From Bacillus sp. es.036 (lineage in GTDB: Bacteria; Bacillota; Bacilli; Bacillales; Guptibacillaceae), in contig NZ_PDIZ01000001.1 of the NCBI RefSeq assembly GCF_002563635.1, positions 3,410,001 through 3,474,000 of the forward strand: a DNA stretch of 64,000 bases, read 5' to 3'. A program made the translations under genes and the position numbers. The notes below the pieces were generated by a model, which worked only from the letters and a program-made list of their open reading frames with translations, had not been told where the DNA came from and did not search any database. This document shows, in pieces, positions 8,727-17,966 of this stretch. Every line of letters starts with the position of its first letter. Within the stretch, counting starts at the first letter, position 1.

Positions 8727-9410
8727 TTAGAAGCTTAATAGAAGTGATTCGACGACCAAATACCAGCCATCGACAAGCACAAATAATAGAATTTTAAACG
8801 GAAGAGAAATCATAACCGGCGGTAGCATCATCATCCCCATCGCCATGAGCGTTGAGGCTACAACCATATCGATAATGAGAAATGGAATAAAAATAATAAA
8901 TCCAATCTGAAACGCCGTTTTCAGTTCTGAAATCGCAAAAGCTGGAACGAGTGCGGTTAAGCGAATGTCTTCCACTGATTCCGGCTTCTCTAGCTCTGCG
9001 TACTTATAAAAGAGAGCAAGATCTTTTTCGCGCGTATGCCCCGCCATAAACTCTTTGATCGGCAGTTCGGCCGCATCGAGCGCTTCTTCCTGTCCGATCT
9101 CTTCATTTAAATATGGCTGTAGCGCCTCACTATTAATCTCTGAAAGGACAGGGGACATAACGAAAAAGGTTAGAAACAGAGCGAGTCCAATGAGTACCTG
9201 ATTCGGTGGCATTGACTGCGTCGCAAGGGCTGAGCGAACGAAGGAAAGAACAACAACGATTCTCGTAAAACACGTCATCAACACCAGAATTGCCGGGGCA
9301 AGCGAGAGAACAGTTAAAAGCAGGACGAGCTGAATGGTGACGGACACATCTTCTGTGGCGTTTGATCCAAAATCAAGGCCAGGAATCGTTAAGTTTATGA
9401 GCAAATCCAT
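8727..9410 (-). CDS. fliP: Flagellar export apparatus protein FliP
   Basis: A protein of 227 aa. An N-terminal hydrophobic segment is followed by the FliP signatures [37 protein letters not shown] and the C-terminal [18 protein letters not shown]. It forms the core ring of the export gate. The start codon shares a base with the fliO stop (TAATG), indicating coupling. Confidence 0.96.
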   Translation of the reverse strand: MDLLINLTIPGLDFGSNATEDVSVTIQLVLLLTVLSLAPAILVLMTCFTRIVVVLSFVRSALATQSMPPNQVLIGLALFLTFFVMSPVLSEINSEALQPYLNEEIGQEEALDAAELPIKEFMAGHTREKDLALFYKYAELEKPESVEDIRLTALVPAFAISELKTAFQIGFIIFIPFLIIDMVVASTLMAMGMMMLPPVMISLPFKILLFVLVDGWYLVVESLLLSF

Positions 9411-9994
9411 TACTTATCGTCCCTTTCATCGCCGTCGTCCCAATAGTTCTTCCGTTTGTTTCGCTGTTTTTTTAAACTTGCCTGAATCATCTCTTGAACG
9501 CCCGTTTGCTTTTGATTCATAAAGGAGAAGCCTGAGTTCTGCTCTTCCGCCTGCTCTAAGATGCTCTCTACTTCTTCCTTATCTTCAATTTCTTTCAGTA
9601 AATTCACGTTGTCGCCTACGCCAATCATATAGAGCGAATCGCCAACCTTCACCAGTTGAACCGATTTATTGTTACCGAGCGGCGTTCCCCCAATCGGCGT
9701 AAAAACCGAATGATGCTGAAGCTTTTGCTGCCGCTTTGATAGAAACCGAATAAGTAAATAGATCAACCCAACGACGACGATCGTATAGAAAACGAGCTTA
9801 ATAAGAAGAAAGAAAATGTTCGTGTTCGCTCCCTCTACTTCAACCGGCTCTTCTTGAGGTTCAGAAGGCTCGTCTCCATCTTCCTTTAGCCAGTCTGTTA
9901 CGCTACCGTTATTAGCAGCTGCTACAACAGGGTCAGGCAGAAAGATAACAAGGCAAAAAAGGAGTGTCATGATGCTAATCACATGCTGTCTCAT
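9410..9994 (-). CDS. fliO: Flagellar biosynthesis protein FliO (FliZ of Bacillus)
   Basis: A protein of 194 aa. A signal peptide (residues 1-26) precedes an acidic linker, one TM helix at about 60-80 ([20 protein letters not shown]) and a cytosolic FliO domain with [20 protein letters not shown]. FliO assists assembly of the FliP ring. GAAGGAG lies before the ATG. It directly follows fliY; in B. subtilis cheY lies between these two genes, and no such ORF exists here. Confidence 0.88.
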   Translation of the reverse strand: MRQHVISIMTLLFCLVIFLPDPVVAAANNGSVTDWLKEDGDEPSEPQEEPVEVEGANTNIFFLLIKLVFYTIVVVGLIYLLIRFLSKRQQKLQHHSVFTPIGGTPLGNNKSVQLVKVGDSLYMIGVGDNVNLLKEIEDKEEVESILEQAEEQNSGFSFMNQKQTGVQEMIQASLKKQRNKRKNYWDDGDERDDK

Positions 9995-10009
9995 CTGTAA
10001 ACACTCCTT

Positions 10010-11119
10010 CTAACGCAGCTTTGACAAACGCTCGGCTGCACTTAAAATGTCTGTTACCCTGACGCCGAAGTTTTCATCAATCACGACCACTTCACCTTTG
10101 GCAATGAGTTTACTATTAATTAAAATATCGACCGGCTCTCCGGCAAGCTTATCTAGCTCTAAAATCGATCCATGGGAAAGTTCAAGTATGTCTTTTACAA
10201 TGCGCTTCGTTCGGCCTAGTTCTACCGTCACCTGAAGCGGAATATCAAGTAACATATTCAAATTGCGTTGCTCACCGTACGGATGATCTTCTTGGCTGAA
10301 ATTCGTGAACTGAACGTTTTGGATATTCGGCTCAGGTTCTTTCACGCGTGATGCAAAAGAATCAATTGGTGCCTTTTCTTCGTTAACCTTTTCAGGCTGT
10401 TTTGATTGCTGCAATTCGCCCTCCTGCTCCTTTGCCTTCTGTGTCTCTTGCTGCTCTGCTGCTTGAAGGTCTTCCGCACTGACGAGCAGTTCGCTCATTT
10501 GCTTTGCTACGCTTCCTGGCACCACATGGTGGACCACAGTTTGTACTATTGAACCGATTGAAAGCTCGAACGTAATATCGACATAAATCGGTTCTGTTCC
10601 TTTTTCGACAAGTACGGAGTTTGCTGACTCAGAGACAACCTGGAGATTTGTAAACGCCCCAGAAAATGAAGAGCCTGAAGCCATGCTCAGCCCCTTATGG
10701 ATACTGTCCATCATGCCTGTCATCACAGCGGTTAAGCTCTTATCCACACTTTCATCGCCTTCATCGCCTTTGGCTACTTGCCAAATATCAGCCATATCCT
10801 GAGCATCAGGAGGGTTCACCATCATGATCGTTTCTCCAGCCGCTGCTCCCTCATAGCGAATCGCTGCTTCTACATAAGGGAGAGACACTTCTTGAAAACG
10901 ATCTTCAGGAAGAATCTCCATCGAGACATTCGATACAAACACATCTTGCATAAAAACAGATGAAAGTGTAGTCGTAAGACTGCCAATTGCAACGCTAAAC
11001 AGCTCGCTCAGCGCTTCCTTTTCAACCTGATGAAAAGATACGACGTCTTCCTCCTTCCCTGCGGCTGCTTCATGAAATAACGCATTGATTTCTTCTTTTG
11101 AAAGGCGATCATCCGTCAT
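10010..11119 (-). CDS. fliY: Flagellar motor switch protein FliY with degenerate CheC-like domain
   Basis: A protein of 369 aa with three parts: an N-terminal CheY-binding-type peptide ([10 protein letters not shown], residues 6-15), a CheC/FliY middle domain (about 30-205), and a C-terminal FliN domain ([20 protein letters not shown] to the end). Active FliY/CheC phosphatase sites follow E-x2-N. In the first site here (from E39: ELFS) the Asn is Ser; in the second (VMTGMMDS) Glu is Thr and Asn is Met. CheY-P phosphatase activity is therefore doubtful, while the C-ring role should persist. GAGGAGG precedes the start, which overlaps fliM by 11 bp. Confidence 0.9.
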   Translation of the reverse strand: MTDDRLSKEEINALFHEAAAGKEEDVVSFHQVEKEALSELFSVAIGSLTTTLSSVFMQDVFVSNVSMEILPEDRFQEVSLPYVEAAIRYEGAAAGETIMMVNPPDAQDMADIWQVAKGDEGDESVDKSLTAVMTGMMDSIHKGLSMASGSSFSGAFTNLQVVSESANSVLVEKGTEPIYVDITFELSIGSIVQTVVHHVVPGSVAKQMSELLVSAEDLQAAEQQETQKAKEQEGELQQSKQPEKVNEEKAPIDSFASRVKEPEPNIQNVQFTNFSQEDHPYGEQRNLNMLLDIPLQVTVELGRTKRIVKDILELSHGSILELDKLAGEPVDILINSKLIAKGEVVVIDENFGVRVTDILSAAERLSKLR

Positions 11120-12095
11120 GCCCTATTTCCTCCTCTTCCTTCACTTCAGTAATTTGTACAGCCATTCGACCTTTTGACGTTCCAGGCTGTCCATGAAATT
11201 TCACGCGGTTATCAACTTTAACAATGAGCGGATCAGACACCGTTTGGTTTAAGCGAATGACGTCTCCATCTTCTAAATTCAAAAATTCTTCAATGGTTAT
11301 TTCAGAATGACCAAGCTCTGCAACAATGCCTAAATTGGTTTTTTTCAGTCTCTTCTCAAGTTCCTTGCTTTCCTGAGGCTCGCGATCCTTTTTTTGATTG
11401 GAAAGCCAGTGATGAGCGGAAAGTCTTGGCATGATTGGTTCAAGAACGACGTGCGGAAGGCAAAGGCGAATATTGCCACTCACTTCTCCTACTTTTACAC
11501 GTAGGGTAACGGTTACGACCGTTTCGTTTGGTGATACAATTTGAAGAAAATGCGGGTTCACTTCAAGCTCTTTTAATTCCGTTTTCAGCTTAAGAACGGA
11601 CGTCCAGGCGTCTTGAAAACTTTCTAGGATTTTACTAAAAATCCGCTCAATCACCATCGTCTCAATTTCAGTTAGATGAGAGAGCTTATCTGGTTGAACA
11701 CCTTGACCTCCAAGCATGCGATCAAGCATCGCATACGCGAGCTCTGGCGCCACTTCAAGCACCATCTGTCCTTGTAATGGTGAAGCAACAAAGAGACTAA
11801 GAATCGAGTTCTCTGTGATCGACTTCACAAATTCTTCAAATGGCATCTGATCAACAGAATGAACGGAGGCTTGAATGATCGTCCGAAGCTGAGCGGATGA
11901 ATAGGTCGTCATAAGCCGCGCATAGTTCTCATGAATACGCGTTAAAATTCGAATGTGGTCTTGAGAAAAGCGAAGCGCTCTTTTAAAATCGTACGTTTGC
12001 ACTTTTCGTTCTTTCATTGGCTTCTTCTGCCCAGGTTCATCAATAGCAGCAAGAAGCGCATCGACAGTTGCTGGCGATAGCATATCAGACAACAT
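11109..12095 (-). CDS. fliM: Flagellar motor switch protein FliM
   Basis: A protein of 328 aa from the ATG at 12095; a GTG at 12101 also opens the frame. The N-terminal peptide [13 protein letters not shown] corresponds to the CheY-binding motif, usually LSQ-D/E-EIDALL, and is altered in its acidic part. The middle domain ([32 protein letters not shown]) and the C-terminal SPOA domain ([20 protein letters not shown]) are typical. It forms the C-ring between FliG and FliY. Confidence 0.94.
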   Translation of the reverse strand: MLSDMLSPATVDALLAAIDEPGQKKPMKERKVQTYDFKRALRFSQDHIRILTRIHENYARLMTTYSSAQLRTIIQASVHSVDQMPFEEFVKSITENSILSLFVASPLQGQMVLEVAPELAYAMLDRMLGGQGVQPDKLSHLTEIETMVIERIFSKILESFQDAWTSVLKLKTELKELEVNPHFLQIVSPNETVVTVTLRVKVGEVSGNIRLCLPHVVLEPIMPRLSAHHWLSNQKKDREPQESKELEKRLKKTNLGIVAELGHSEITIEEFLNLEDGDVIRLNQTVSDPLIVKVDNRVKFHGQPGTSKGRMAVQITEVKEEEEIGHDG

Positions 12096-12111
12096 GGTCA
12101 CCCCCGTTCGT

Positions 12112-12306
12112 CTATTTTTTCTCTAATACGTTAATGTTACGGTAAAATTCCGTAACGAGCTGTTTCACTTCATCGATTGATTCCATCACCACATAGCGTT
12201 TTCCATTCGTTAATAGAATCATCGTATCCGGCGTTGATTCAATCGTTTCAATATAAATCGCATTCAACATCATCGTTTCTCGATTTAATTTCGTTAACGG
12301 TATCAT
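12112..12306 (-). CDS. flbD: Flagellar protein FlbD (SwrD/YlzI family)
   Basis: A protein of 64 aa, with the FlbD hallmarks LNRETMMLNAIYIETIESTPDT and LLTNGKRYVVMESIDEV. The B. subtilis homologue SwrD raises motor torque for swarming. It sits in the usual place between flgE and fliM. No good Shine-Dalgarno is visible before the ATG at 12306; a GAGGG/CCCTC hairpin lies in the 47-bp gap after flgE. Confidence 0.88.
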   Translation of the reverse strand: MIPLTKLNRETMMLNAIYIETIESTPDTMILLTNGKRYVVMESIDEVKQLVTEFYRNINVLEKK

Positions 12307-12353
12307 ATGAACAGAGCAGGCCGAGGGAAAAATAGCCCCTCAGCCCTTCCCCC

Positions 12354-13118
12354 CTATCGTTTTAAATTGACGATTTCTTGAAGGATCTCATCTGACGTTG
12401 TAATCACTCTTGAGTTCGCCTGGAAGCCACGCTGTGCTACGATCATTTCCGTGAATTCTTCGGTTAGATCAACGTTGGACATTTCGAGTTGGCCGGCGAC
12501 GACGCGCGATCCTTCTGGAAGGCCTGGTTCTGTATCTAATTCACCCGACTTGTCTGTAACTAGAAAAAGAGAGTTACCTACCTTATTAAGTCCTGCTGGG
12601 TTTGTAACTGTACCTATTCCTAGTTTGATAGGAGCCTGTGGCGTCCCATCAACATCTGTAAAAGTAATATTTCCATCTCGATCAATGCTATTAATTTGCC
12701 CAATGCCGGTGATAGGTTGATCATCCTCATCTAATACATTGTACCCTTGCGTTGTTACAAGCTCACCTGCTGCATTTAACTGGAAGGAGCCAGAACGAGC
12801 AAGGAATTCTTGGCCATCTGCGCCTGCTTTCACTCTAAAATACCCATCCCCTTGAATGCTAAGATCCGTTTGAACACCTGTCGTCATCGGTGATCCTGGG
12901 CTATCGACCATATTAATAGCAGAAACAGAAGAACCAAGCCCGACTTGCATCGAGTTAACGGAGTTTCCAGCTACGCTTTGACTAAGCATATCTTCAAACA
13001 GCACTCTACTTTTCTGGTAACCTACTGTATTCACGTTGGCGATATTATTCCCAATCACGTCTAGCTTCGTTTGAAAGCCTCTCATTCCTGAAACGCCTGA
13101 GTACATTGAATTTAACAA
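12354..13118 (-). CDS. flgE: Flagellar hook protein FlgE (FlgG-like, short form)
   Basis: A protein of 254 aa. The N-terminal rod/hook motif (MYSGVSGMRGFQTKLDVIGN, then NIANVNTVGYQKSR) and the C-terminal EMSNVDLTEEFTEMIVAQRG mark the axial family. Length and operon position match the short hook protein of Bacillus (once called FlgG). It assembles outside the membrane once FlgD caps the rod. A strong AGAGGGGG-type ribosome site precedes the start. Confidence 0.92.
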   Translation of the reverse strand: MLNSMYSGVSGMRGFQTKLDVIGNNIANVNTVGYQKSRVLFEDMLSQSVAGNSVNSMQVGLGSSVSAINMVDSPGSPMTTGVQTDLSIQGDGYFRVKAGADGQEFLARSGSFQLNAAGELVTTQGYNVLDEDDQPITGIGQINSIDRDGNITFTDVDGTPQAPIKLGIGTVTNPAGLNKVGNSLFLVTDKSGELDTEPGLPEGSRVVAGQLEMSNVDLTEEFTEMIVAQRGFQANSRVITTSDEILQEIVNLKR

Positions 13119-13191
13119 GTTGTTTCCCCCTCTAATTGTGTCGCTGCTTCAATCGGTCCACAGCGAATCGGCCTCCTGCTCGGTCCGGCCA

Positions 13192-13554
13192 CTATAAAAT
13201 AAGTGCTGAATCAATGTTCGTTACGATTTGGTTTTCCATATTGTCCTGCTTCATGGCGGTAATGACTTTGTTGTTTTTAACGCTAACAACAAATGCGAGA
13301 TCCTTCATCAGCATGAGCGATTCCTTTGATCCTTTTTCTCGCGCTTTCTCCACTCCGTTATTCAACTGTTGAAGCTGCTGATCTGAAAGCGAAATCCCGT
13401 TTTGCTCGAGTCGAACTTGAGCATGATGACTAAATGAAACGTGAGACTCAATCGTTTGTTTTAACTGATCTGCAAAAGAACTTGCTTCCTGCTTTTTAAC
13501 CGATTGAATGGGTTGCTTCGGATAATATGCCTGATTGACTTGAATATTTGCCAT
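13192..13554 (-). CDS. Flagellar operon protein, TIGR02530 family
   Basis: A protein of 120 aa resembling the TIGR02530 flagellar-operon family: FADQLKQTIESHVSFSHHAQ, then RLEQNGISLSDQQLQQL, then MKDLAFVVSVKNNKVITAM. No enzymatic motif is seen. Members lie between flgD and flgE, as here, and are thought to assist hook formation. The gap to flgD is 1 bp. The 73-bp gap to flgE on the other side holds no further gene. Confidence 0.8.
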   Translation of the reverse strand: MANIQVNQAYYPKQPIQSVKKQEASSFADQLKQTIESHVSFSHHAQVRLEQNGISLSDQQLQQLNNGVEKAREKGSKESLMLMKDLAFVVSVKNNKVITAMKQDNMENQIVTNIDSALIL

Positions 13555-13555
13555 G

Positions 13556-13972
13556 CTATTCCCTCGTTTCGATACGCTCTAAAAGGGAAACGTTTACTTG
13601 TTTTCCATTATCAAGTTCTGCGAGTACGGTGCCTTCTTTGTATAAAACGGCCTGAACCTTTCCAGAGCTAACCTCGTTATTCTCTTGCCACTGAACGCTT
13701 TTTCCAATTAAATCAGCGAAATCTGTCATCGAGCTTTGTAACTGACGATCAACGAATTTGGTCAACGATGTATTCATGTTTGTCATTTGCTCGAGTGAAC
13801 TAAATTGCGCCATCTGTCCAATGAATTCAGCGTCCTGCATCGGCTGCATCGGATCCTGATTGGAAAGCTGGGCAACGAGAATTTTTAAGAAGTCATCCTT
13901 TCCAAGCTTACCTGGCAGCTCGGTCTTTTGCGTTTGAACAGCTTGTGTGGCTGTGACGGAGCTTGTGTTCAT
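13556..13972 (-). CDS. flgD: Hook assembly cap protein FlgD
   Basis: A protein of 138 aa with the conserved FlgD N-terminal block LGKDDFLKILVAQLSNQDPM followed by DAEFIGQMAQFSSLEQM. It lacks the long C-terminal Ig-like domain of enterobacterial FlgD, which is normal for Bacillus. It caps the growing hook. It lies 10 bp after fliK. Confidence 0.93.
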   Translation of the reverse strand: MNTSSVTATQAVQTQKTELPGKLGKDDFLKILVAQLSNQDPMQPMQDAEFIGQMAQFSSLEQMTNMNTSLTKFVDRQLQSSMTDFADLIGKSVQWQENNEVSSGKVQAVLYKEGTVLAELDNGKQVNVSLLERIETRE

Positions 13973-13982
13973 GGTATCCCTC

Positions 13983-15323
13983 CTAAATGGCGTAGTTAAT
14001 TCCGCCGGACGTGCTTTCTTCTCTTTCGTTTGTTACGAGCGGATTGTCCTCTAATTCGTATTCGCCTTTTCGATCATGCCGCCGCTTTCCTTGCTGAAAC
14101 TGCCCCTGCTCTCCCCGTCCATCCTGCATGAACGTATCTGTCGAACTCTGCTGAACGACTTCCACTTTATCCAGTTGGATGCCCTGCTGAACGAGCGTAT
14201 GACGAAGCTGATGAAGCTGTGATTCGATCAATTCTTTTGCGCCTGCAGTCGCGGTCACGATATGCGCTGTCACTTTCCCATCTGATGTTGTTAACCGAAT
14301 ATCAAGCTGTCCGAGATTTTCTGGAGAAAGCTTAATTCTGATGTTTGTTTCATCACCATTTTTGGAAAGTTGCATGCGCTCCGTTATCATTTCACTTAGT
14401 TCCGTGTTCAAGTAACGAGCTTGCACAGGTGCTTCTTTAACAAGTGTCTCGCTTTGCTTTACTAGCGGAAGACCGTCTGGTTTTTCGTCCAATTGAACGT
14501 CATCACCCAACGTTTCAGTAGCTGTTTGTTCCAAGTTATCCAGTTGCTCAGTTTCCGTTTGATCAACTTGTGGCCTTGCTTTTTCCCCTTCTTCCAAGAC
14601 AGGTCTTTGCTGCTCGTCCTCCACAATCGGTTCTTGCTTTTCTAGCTGAGGAGTTTGATCGACTGTTACATCAAGATTTTTTTGGTGTGATGACTGTTCA
14701 GCTGTCAATTGCTTTATGATCTCGAGTGATTTTGTTGCCTCTTGCCCTTTCGCAACTTCAATCATCTTTACCTCTTCAAGCGGCTTCGGATTAGCTAAAA
14801 CTTCTTTTGCACCTTGCACCTTCAACCATTCTTGCTTCGAAAACTCAGGTAAAATTTCTAAGCCATTTTTTCCTTGTAACTGCAAACTTGACTCATTTAC
14901 CTTGGAAACTACTGATTCAAGAGGTTGTTGATTTCCAAACTGCTCCATGTCCATCAATTTCTGATTCGTAAAAACAGTTAGGATGAACCCTTGCTGGCTT
15001 CCACTTTTTACTTGTACGTTCTCACTGCTTTCAAGATATCCCTGAAGCTTAGGCGAACTGGACGCTTGGCTACCTTGAATGTCTAACGGATGTGCTCCAT
15101 TATTTATCATCTGAAGATTGAGCGGTAGTTCAGCTTCACCGTATGGAATTTTTCCATCACCCTGCTCCAATGCCCTCTCGCCTGCAGTTCCTTGATCTTT
15201 ACCCGCTTCTTGCTCATTCACCTTTACTCCTAAAGCACTTAACAAAGTTGAAAAGTTAGTTGAATTGGCTGTTGGCTTAGGCTGCACGATCACGCTTTTT
15301 CCAAGTGACTGGATGGCGTTCAC
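13983..15323 (-). CDS. fliK: Flagellar hook-length control protein FliK
   Basis: A protein of 446 aa: a long low-complexity Gln/Glu-rich ruler region (residues about 20-310) and a C-terminal Flg_hook domain (about 320-410) with IRIKLSPENLGQLDIRLTTS and LRHTLVQQGIQLDKVEV. FliK measures hook length and triggers the FlhB switch. The start overlaps the ylxF stop by 4 bp. Confidence 0.92.
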   Translation of the reverse strand: MNAIQSLGKSVIVQPKPTANSTNFSTLLSALGVKVNEQEAGKDQGTAGERALEQGDGKIPYGEAELPLNLQMINNGAHPLDIQGSQASSSPKLQGYLESSENVQVKSGSQQGFILTVFTNQKLMDMEQFGNQQPLESVVSKVNESSLQLQGKNGLEILPEFSKQEWLKVQGAKEVLANPKPLEEVKMIEVAKGQEATKSLEIIKQLTAEQSSHQKNLDVTVDQTPQLEKQEPIVEDEQQRPVLEEGEKARPQVDQTETEQLDNLEQTATETLGDDVQLDEKPDGLPLVKQSETLVKEAPVQARYLNTELSEMITERMQLSKNGDETNIRIKLSPENLGQLDIRLTTSDGKVTAHIVTATAGAKELIESQLHQLRHTLVQQGIQLDKVEVVQQSSTDTFMQDGRGEQGQFQQGKRRHDRKGEYELEDNPLVTNEREESTSGGINYAI

Positions 15324-16186
15324 TTTTTCACCTCCTTCGCTAGATCAGCGACGTAACTCGATGAAACCGATTCTTCCATTTCTGCGAGTAAAGCCTTACG
15401 CTTGTCATCTCCTAGTTCTTTAAGAATGGAGAGTCCCACTTCTTTCTCTTCTTCAGATTGAGACATCTTCGAAAGGATACCGGCCGCTTCTTCTTCAGGC
15501 ATTTCGGATAAGTCTTTGGCAACATCTGATGTAGAGAGCGAACTGTCTTCACGGTCAATCGCATTCATGAGAAGCGTCATTCTTTCTTGCATCGCCGCAA
15601 TCTCGGGATCTTCTGCTTTTTCAAGATCTCTTAAGGCGATAGTAAGATCCGCCGCAACAGCTGCGTTCATTTTACCGAGCACTGCCGCTTGCTCTGTACT
15701 TCCCATCGCATCGAGTAAGAGAGCAGCCTCATTTAACGTGAGATTTTCCATAATCGAAGCTGACTTTGAAGCTGACATGCCTTCATACGTATTGGCTAAT
15801 TGCTGAAGCTTCTTCTCGCGCTCCTCTTTGTCGGCTAATTCGCTTTTCATTTCTTCCGATAGCGATTCAAGCTCAGACTGCTTCTTCCCTAGCTCAATTT
15901 CTTTTTCGTCCAACTTCTTTTTTAATCCAGATATTTCGGTATCTCTCTCATCGATTTCTTTCTTAAGCAGCTCTTCTTCATTTTGATCAGTAGCTTCAGC
16001 CGTTAAATTGTTCTCAACATAAGCGATCGGCTTTTTTGTGAGTGAAGTTGCCACTGCGAACAGATCATAGCCAAGAAACGGCAGAACGACGAGCAGTACG
16101 GTCGCCATAAAGGCAAGCGGCAAAAGAAAACCGTGAATGATGCGTTCTTTCCATGAACTTTTCTGTCGCTTTCGCATCTCTCTCAC
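15320..16186 (-). CDS. ylxF: YlxF/MotE-like protein with MgtE-N-type domain
   Basis: A protein of 288 aa. A basic N-terminus and one membrane helix (about 17-45) precede a coiled coil (about 65-130, rich in KKLDEKEIEL heptads). The C-terminal half resembles the MgtE intracellular N domain (ILSKMSQSEEE, LLAEMEESVSS). Related proteins (YlxF, MotE) chaperone the stator protein MotB in some bacteria; a like role here is inferred. It is placed between fliJ and fliK, as in Bacillus. Confidence 0.8.
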   Translation of the reverse strand: MREMRKRQKSSWKERIIHGFLLPLAFMATVLLVVLPFLGYDLFAVATSLTKKPIAYVENNLTAEATDQNEEELLKKEIDERDTEISGLKKKLDEKEIELGKKQSELESLSEEMKSELADKEEREKKLQQLANTYEGMSASKSASIMENLTLNEAALLLDAMGSTEQAAVLGKMNAAVAADLTIALRDLEKAEDPEIAAMQERMTLLMNAIDREDSSLSTSDVAKDLSEMPEEEAAGILSKMSQSEEEKEVGLSILKELGDDKRKALLAEMEESVSSSYVADLAKEVKK

Positions 16187-16191
16187 TCCTC

Positions 16192-16611
16192 TTAGCCGTT
16201 TCTTGTCAGCATATACGCTCGTACAGTGTTTAAATCGTCCAGTTCATTTTGTTCGATCATTTTCATATCGTGATAAAACTCTTCTTTTCTCGTTTCTTTG
16301 ATCGATTGCCACGTTTTCTCTTCTCTTACTTTTGAAGCAAGGGTATCCTGTTGTTCGTTTACCTTATGTTCGACCTGACTCAGCTGTTTTCGCTTTTGTT
16401 CAAGCTGCTTTTCGAGATAAGCCATATGCTCTTCTTCTTTTAAAAGCTCGATGATCGGAAGGCCCTCTAACTGACGTTGTTCAAGTCGAAGTCGCTTGGA
16501 ATGAATGTCTTCTTCAAGTTGATGTGCTTCCTGCTCGAGATCAACCTGTACTTTGAGCGACTCCGCCATTTCGAGCTGAGCCTGAGACTTTTCATTTTCT
16601 TTCACATCCAA
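16192..16611 (-). CDS. fliJ: Flagellar export chaperone FliJ
   Basis: A protein of 139 aa, almost wholly coiled coil (LEQEAHQLEEDIHSKRLRLE, QLEQKRKQLSQVEHKVNEQ) and ending EQNELDDLNTVRAYMLTRNG. Size, composition and place after fliI identify FliJ, the stalk that links the FliI ATPase to FlhA. Sequence conservation in this family is low, so position carries much of the call. Confidence 0.85.
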   Translation of the reverse strand: MDVKENEKSQAQLEMAESLKVQVDLEQEAHQLEEDIHSKRLRLEQRQLEGLPIIELLKEEEHMAYLEKQLEQKRKQLSQVEHKVNEQQDTLASKVREEKTWQSIKETRKEEFYHDMKMIEQNELDDLNTVRAYMLTRNG

Positions 16612-16646
16612 AATTCGTTGAAATGGGAATTGAAAAGTTGCGATGG

Positions 16647-17966
16647 TTAGTCATCCTTTCCAAATCGAGATAGTAGCCGATCCTTACTTTCTTCAAATGA
16701 AGCCTGATCATCAATGCCCTGCTTTATATATTTTTCAATCTCTGGATGAATCGAGATTGCTTTATCGATGTTGCTGTTTGTACCGGCTTTATAGGCGCCT
16801 ATGTTAATTAAATCTTCCGATGACACATAGACGGCAAGTAGCCGCTTAAACTCTTCTGCTGATTTCATATGTGCGGGCGTTACGATTTCTTTCATAACGC
16901 GACTGACGCTTTGCGGAACGTTAATAGCTGGATACTGCCCTTTTTGCGCGAGTTTTCGATCCAGAACGATGTGCCCATCCAAAATGCCTCGGACTGCATC
17001 TGCAATTGGCTCATTCATATCATCGCCATCAACGAGAACGGTGTAGAAAGCGGTAATCGATCCCGTTTCTGCCGTCCCTGATCGCTCTAATAATTTTGGC
17101 AACAGAGCAAAGACGCTTGGCGTGTAGCCTTTACTCGTCGGCGGTTCGCCAATCGCAAGACCTACTTCTCGCTGTGCCATCGCAAATCGGGTCACTGAGT
17201 CCATCATCAGCATGACGTTTTTTCCTTGATCCCGGAAAAATTCTGCAATTGACGTTGCCGTTAGTTTACCCTTAATCCGCTGTAGCGGCGGTTGATCCGA
17301 TGTTGCTACAACGATAACGGATTTCTTTAAGCCCTCTTCACCAAGATCGCGTTCAATAAAATCTCTTACTTCACGTCCACGCTCACCGATGAGCGCAATG
17401 ACGTTTACATCCGCTTCAGAGTTTCGTGCTGCCATACCCATTAACGTACTTTTTCCAACACCGCTTCCCGCAAAAATACCGATCCGCTGCCCCTGCCCAA
17501 CTGTTAACAAACCATCAATCGCACGAACGCCAAGTTGAAAAGGCGTCGTAATCCGCGGTCTCGTCATCGGATTTGGCGGCTTTCGGTTTGTGGAAACGGC
17601 CTTTAATCCGCCTGGCAGATCTGTTTGATCAAGCGGCCTACCGCGTCCATCAAGAATCGCACCTAACAGTGAATAGCCGACCCTCACTTCAAGAGGCTGT
17701 CCTGTTGCCACCACGAGACACCCAGGGCCAATCTCCGATAAATCATGCATAGGCATAAGGAGAACACGATTTTCACGAAAGCCGACTACTTCCGCCTCGA
17801 TTGGCTCCTTTAATGGCGCTGGGTACAAGTAGCAAAGCTCACCGATCTTCACTTCTGGTCCAAGCGATTCAATTGTCAATCCAATGACCTGCGTTACTTT
17901 TCCATATTTCTGAACGGTTTCGATTGCCTGAATTTGTGATAGATAAGGTTCAACGTTCATGCTCAT
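16647..17966 (-). CDS. fliI: Flagellar export ATPase FliI
   Basis: A protein of 439 aa from the ATG at 17966, which has AGGAG 10 nt upstream; start codons at 17984 and 17960 are alternatives. It has the F1-like fold with Walker A GIFAGSGVGKSTLMG, the GERGREVRDFIERDLG block and the Walker B region NVMLMMDSVTRFAMAQREVG. It energises substrate unloading at the export gate. Its start overlaps the fliH end by 17 bp. Confidence 0.95.
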   Translation of the reverse strand: MSMNVEPYLSQIQAIETVQKYGKVTQVIGLTIESLGPEVKIGELCYLYPAPLKEPIEAEVVGFRENRVLLMPMHDLSEIGPGCLVVATGQPLEVRVGYSLLGAILDGRGRPLDQTDLPGGLKAVSTNRKPPNPMTRPRITTPFQLGVRAIDGLLTVGQGQRIGIFAGSGVGKSTLMGMAARNSEADVNVIALIGERGREVRDFIERDLGEEGLKKSVIVVATSDQPPLQRIKGKLTATSIAEFFRDQGKNVMLMMDSVTRFAMAQREVGLAIGEPPTSKGYTPSVFALLPKLLERSGTAETGSITAFYTVLVDGDDMNEPIADAVRGILDGHIVLDRKLAQKGQYPAINVPQSVSRVMKEIVTPAHMKSAEEFKRLLAVYVSSEDLINIGAYKAGTNSNIDKAISIHPEIEKYIKQGIDDQASFEESKDRLLSRFGKDD

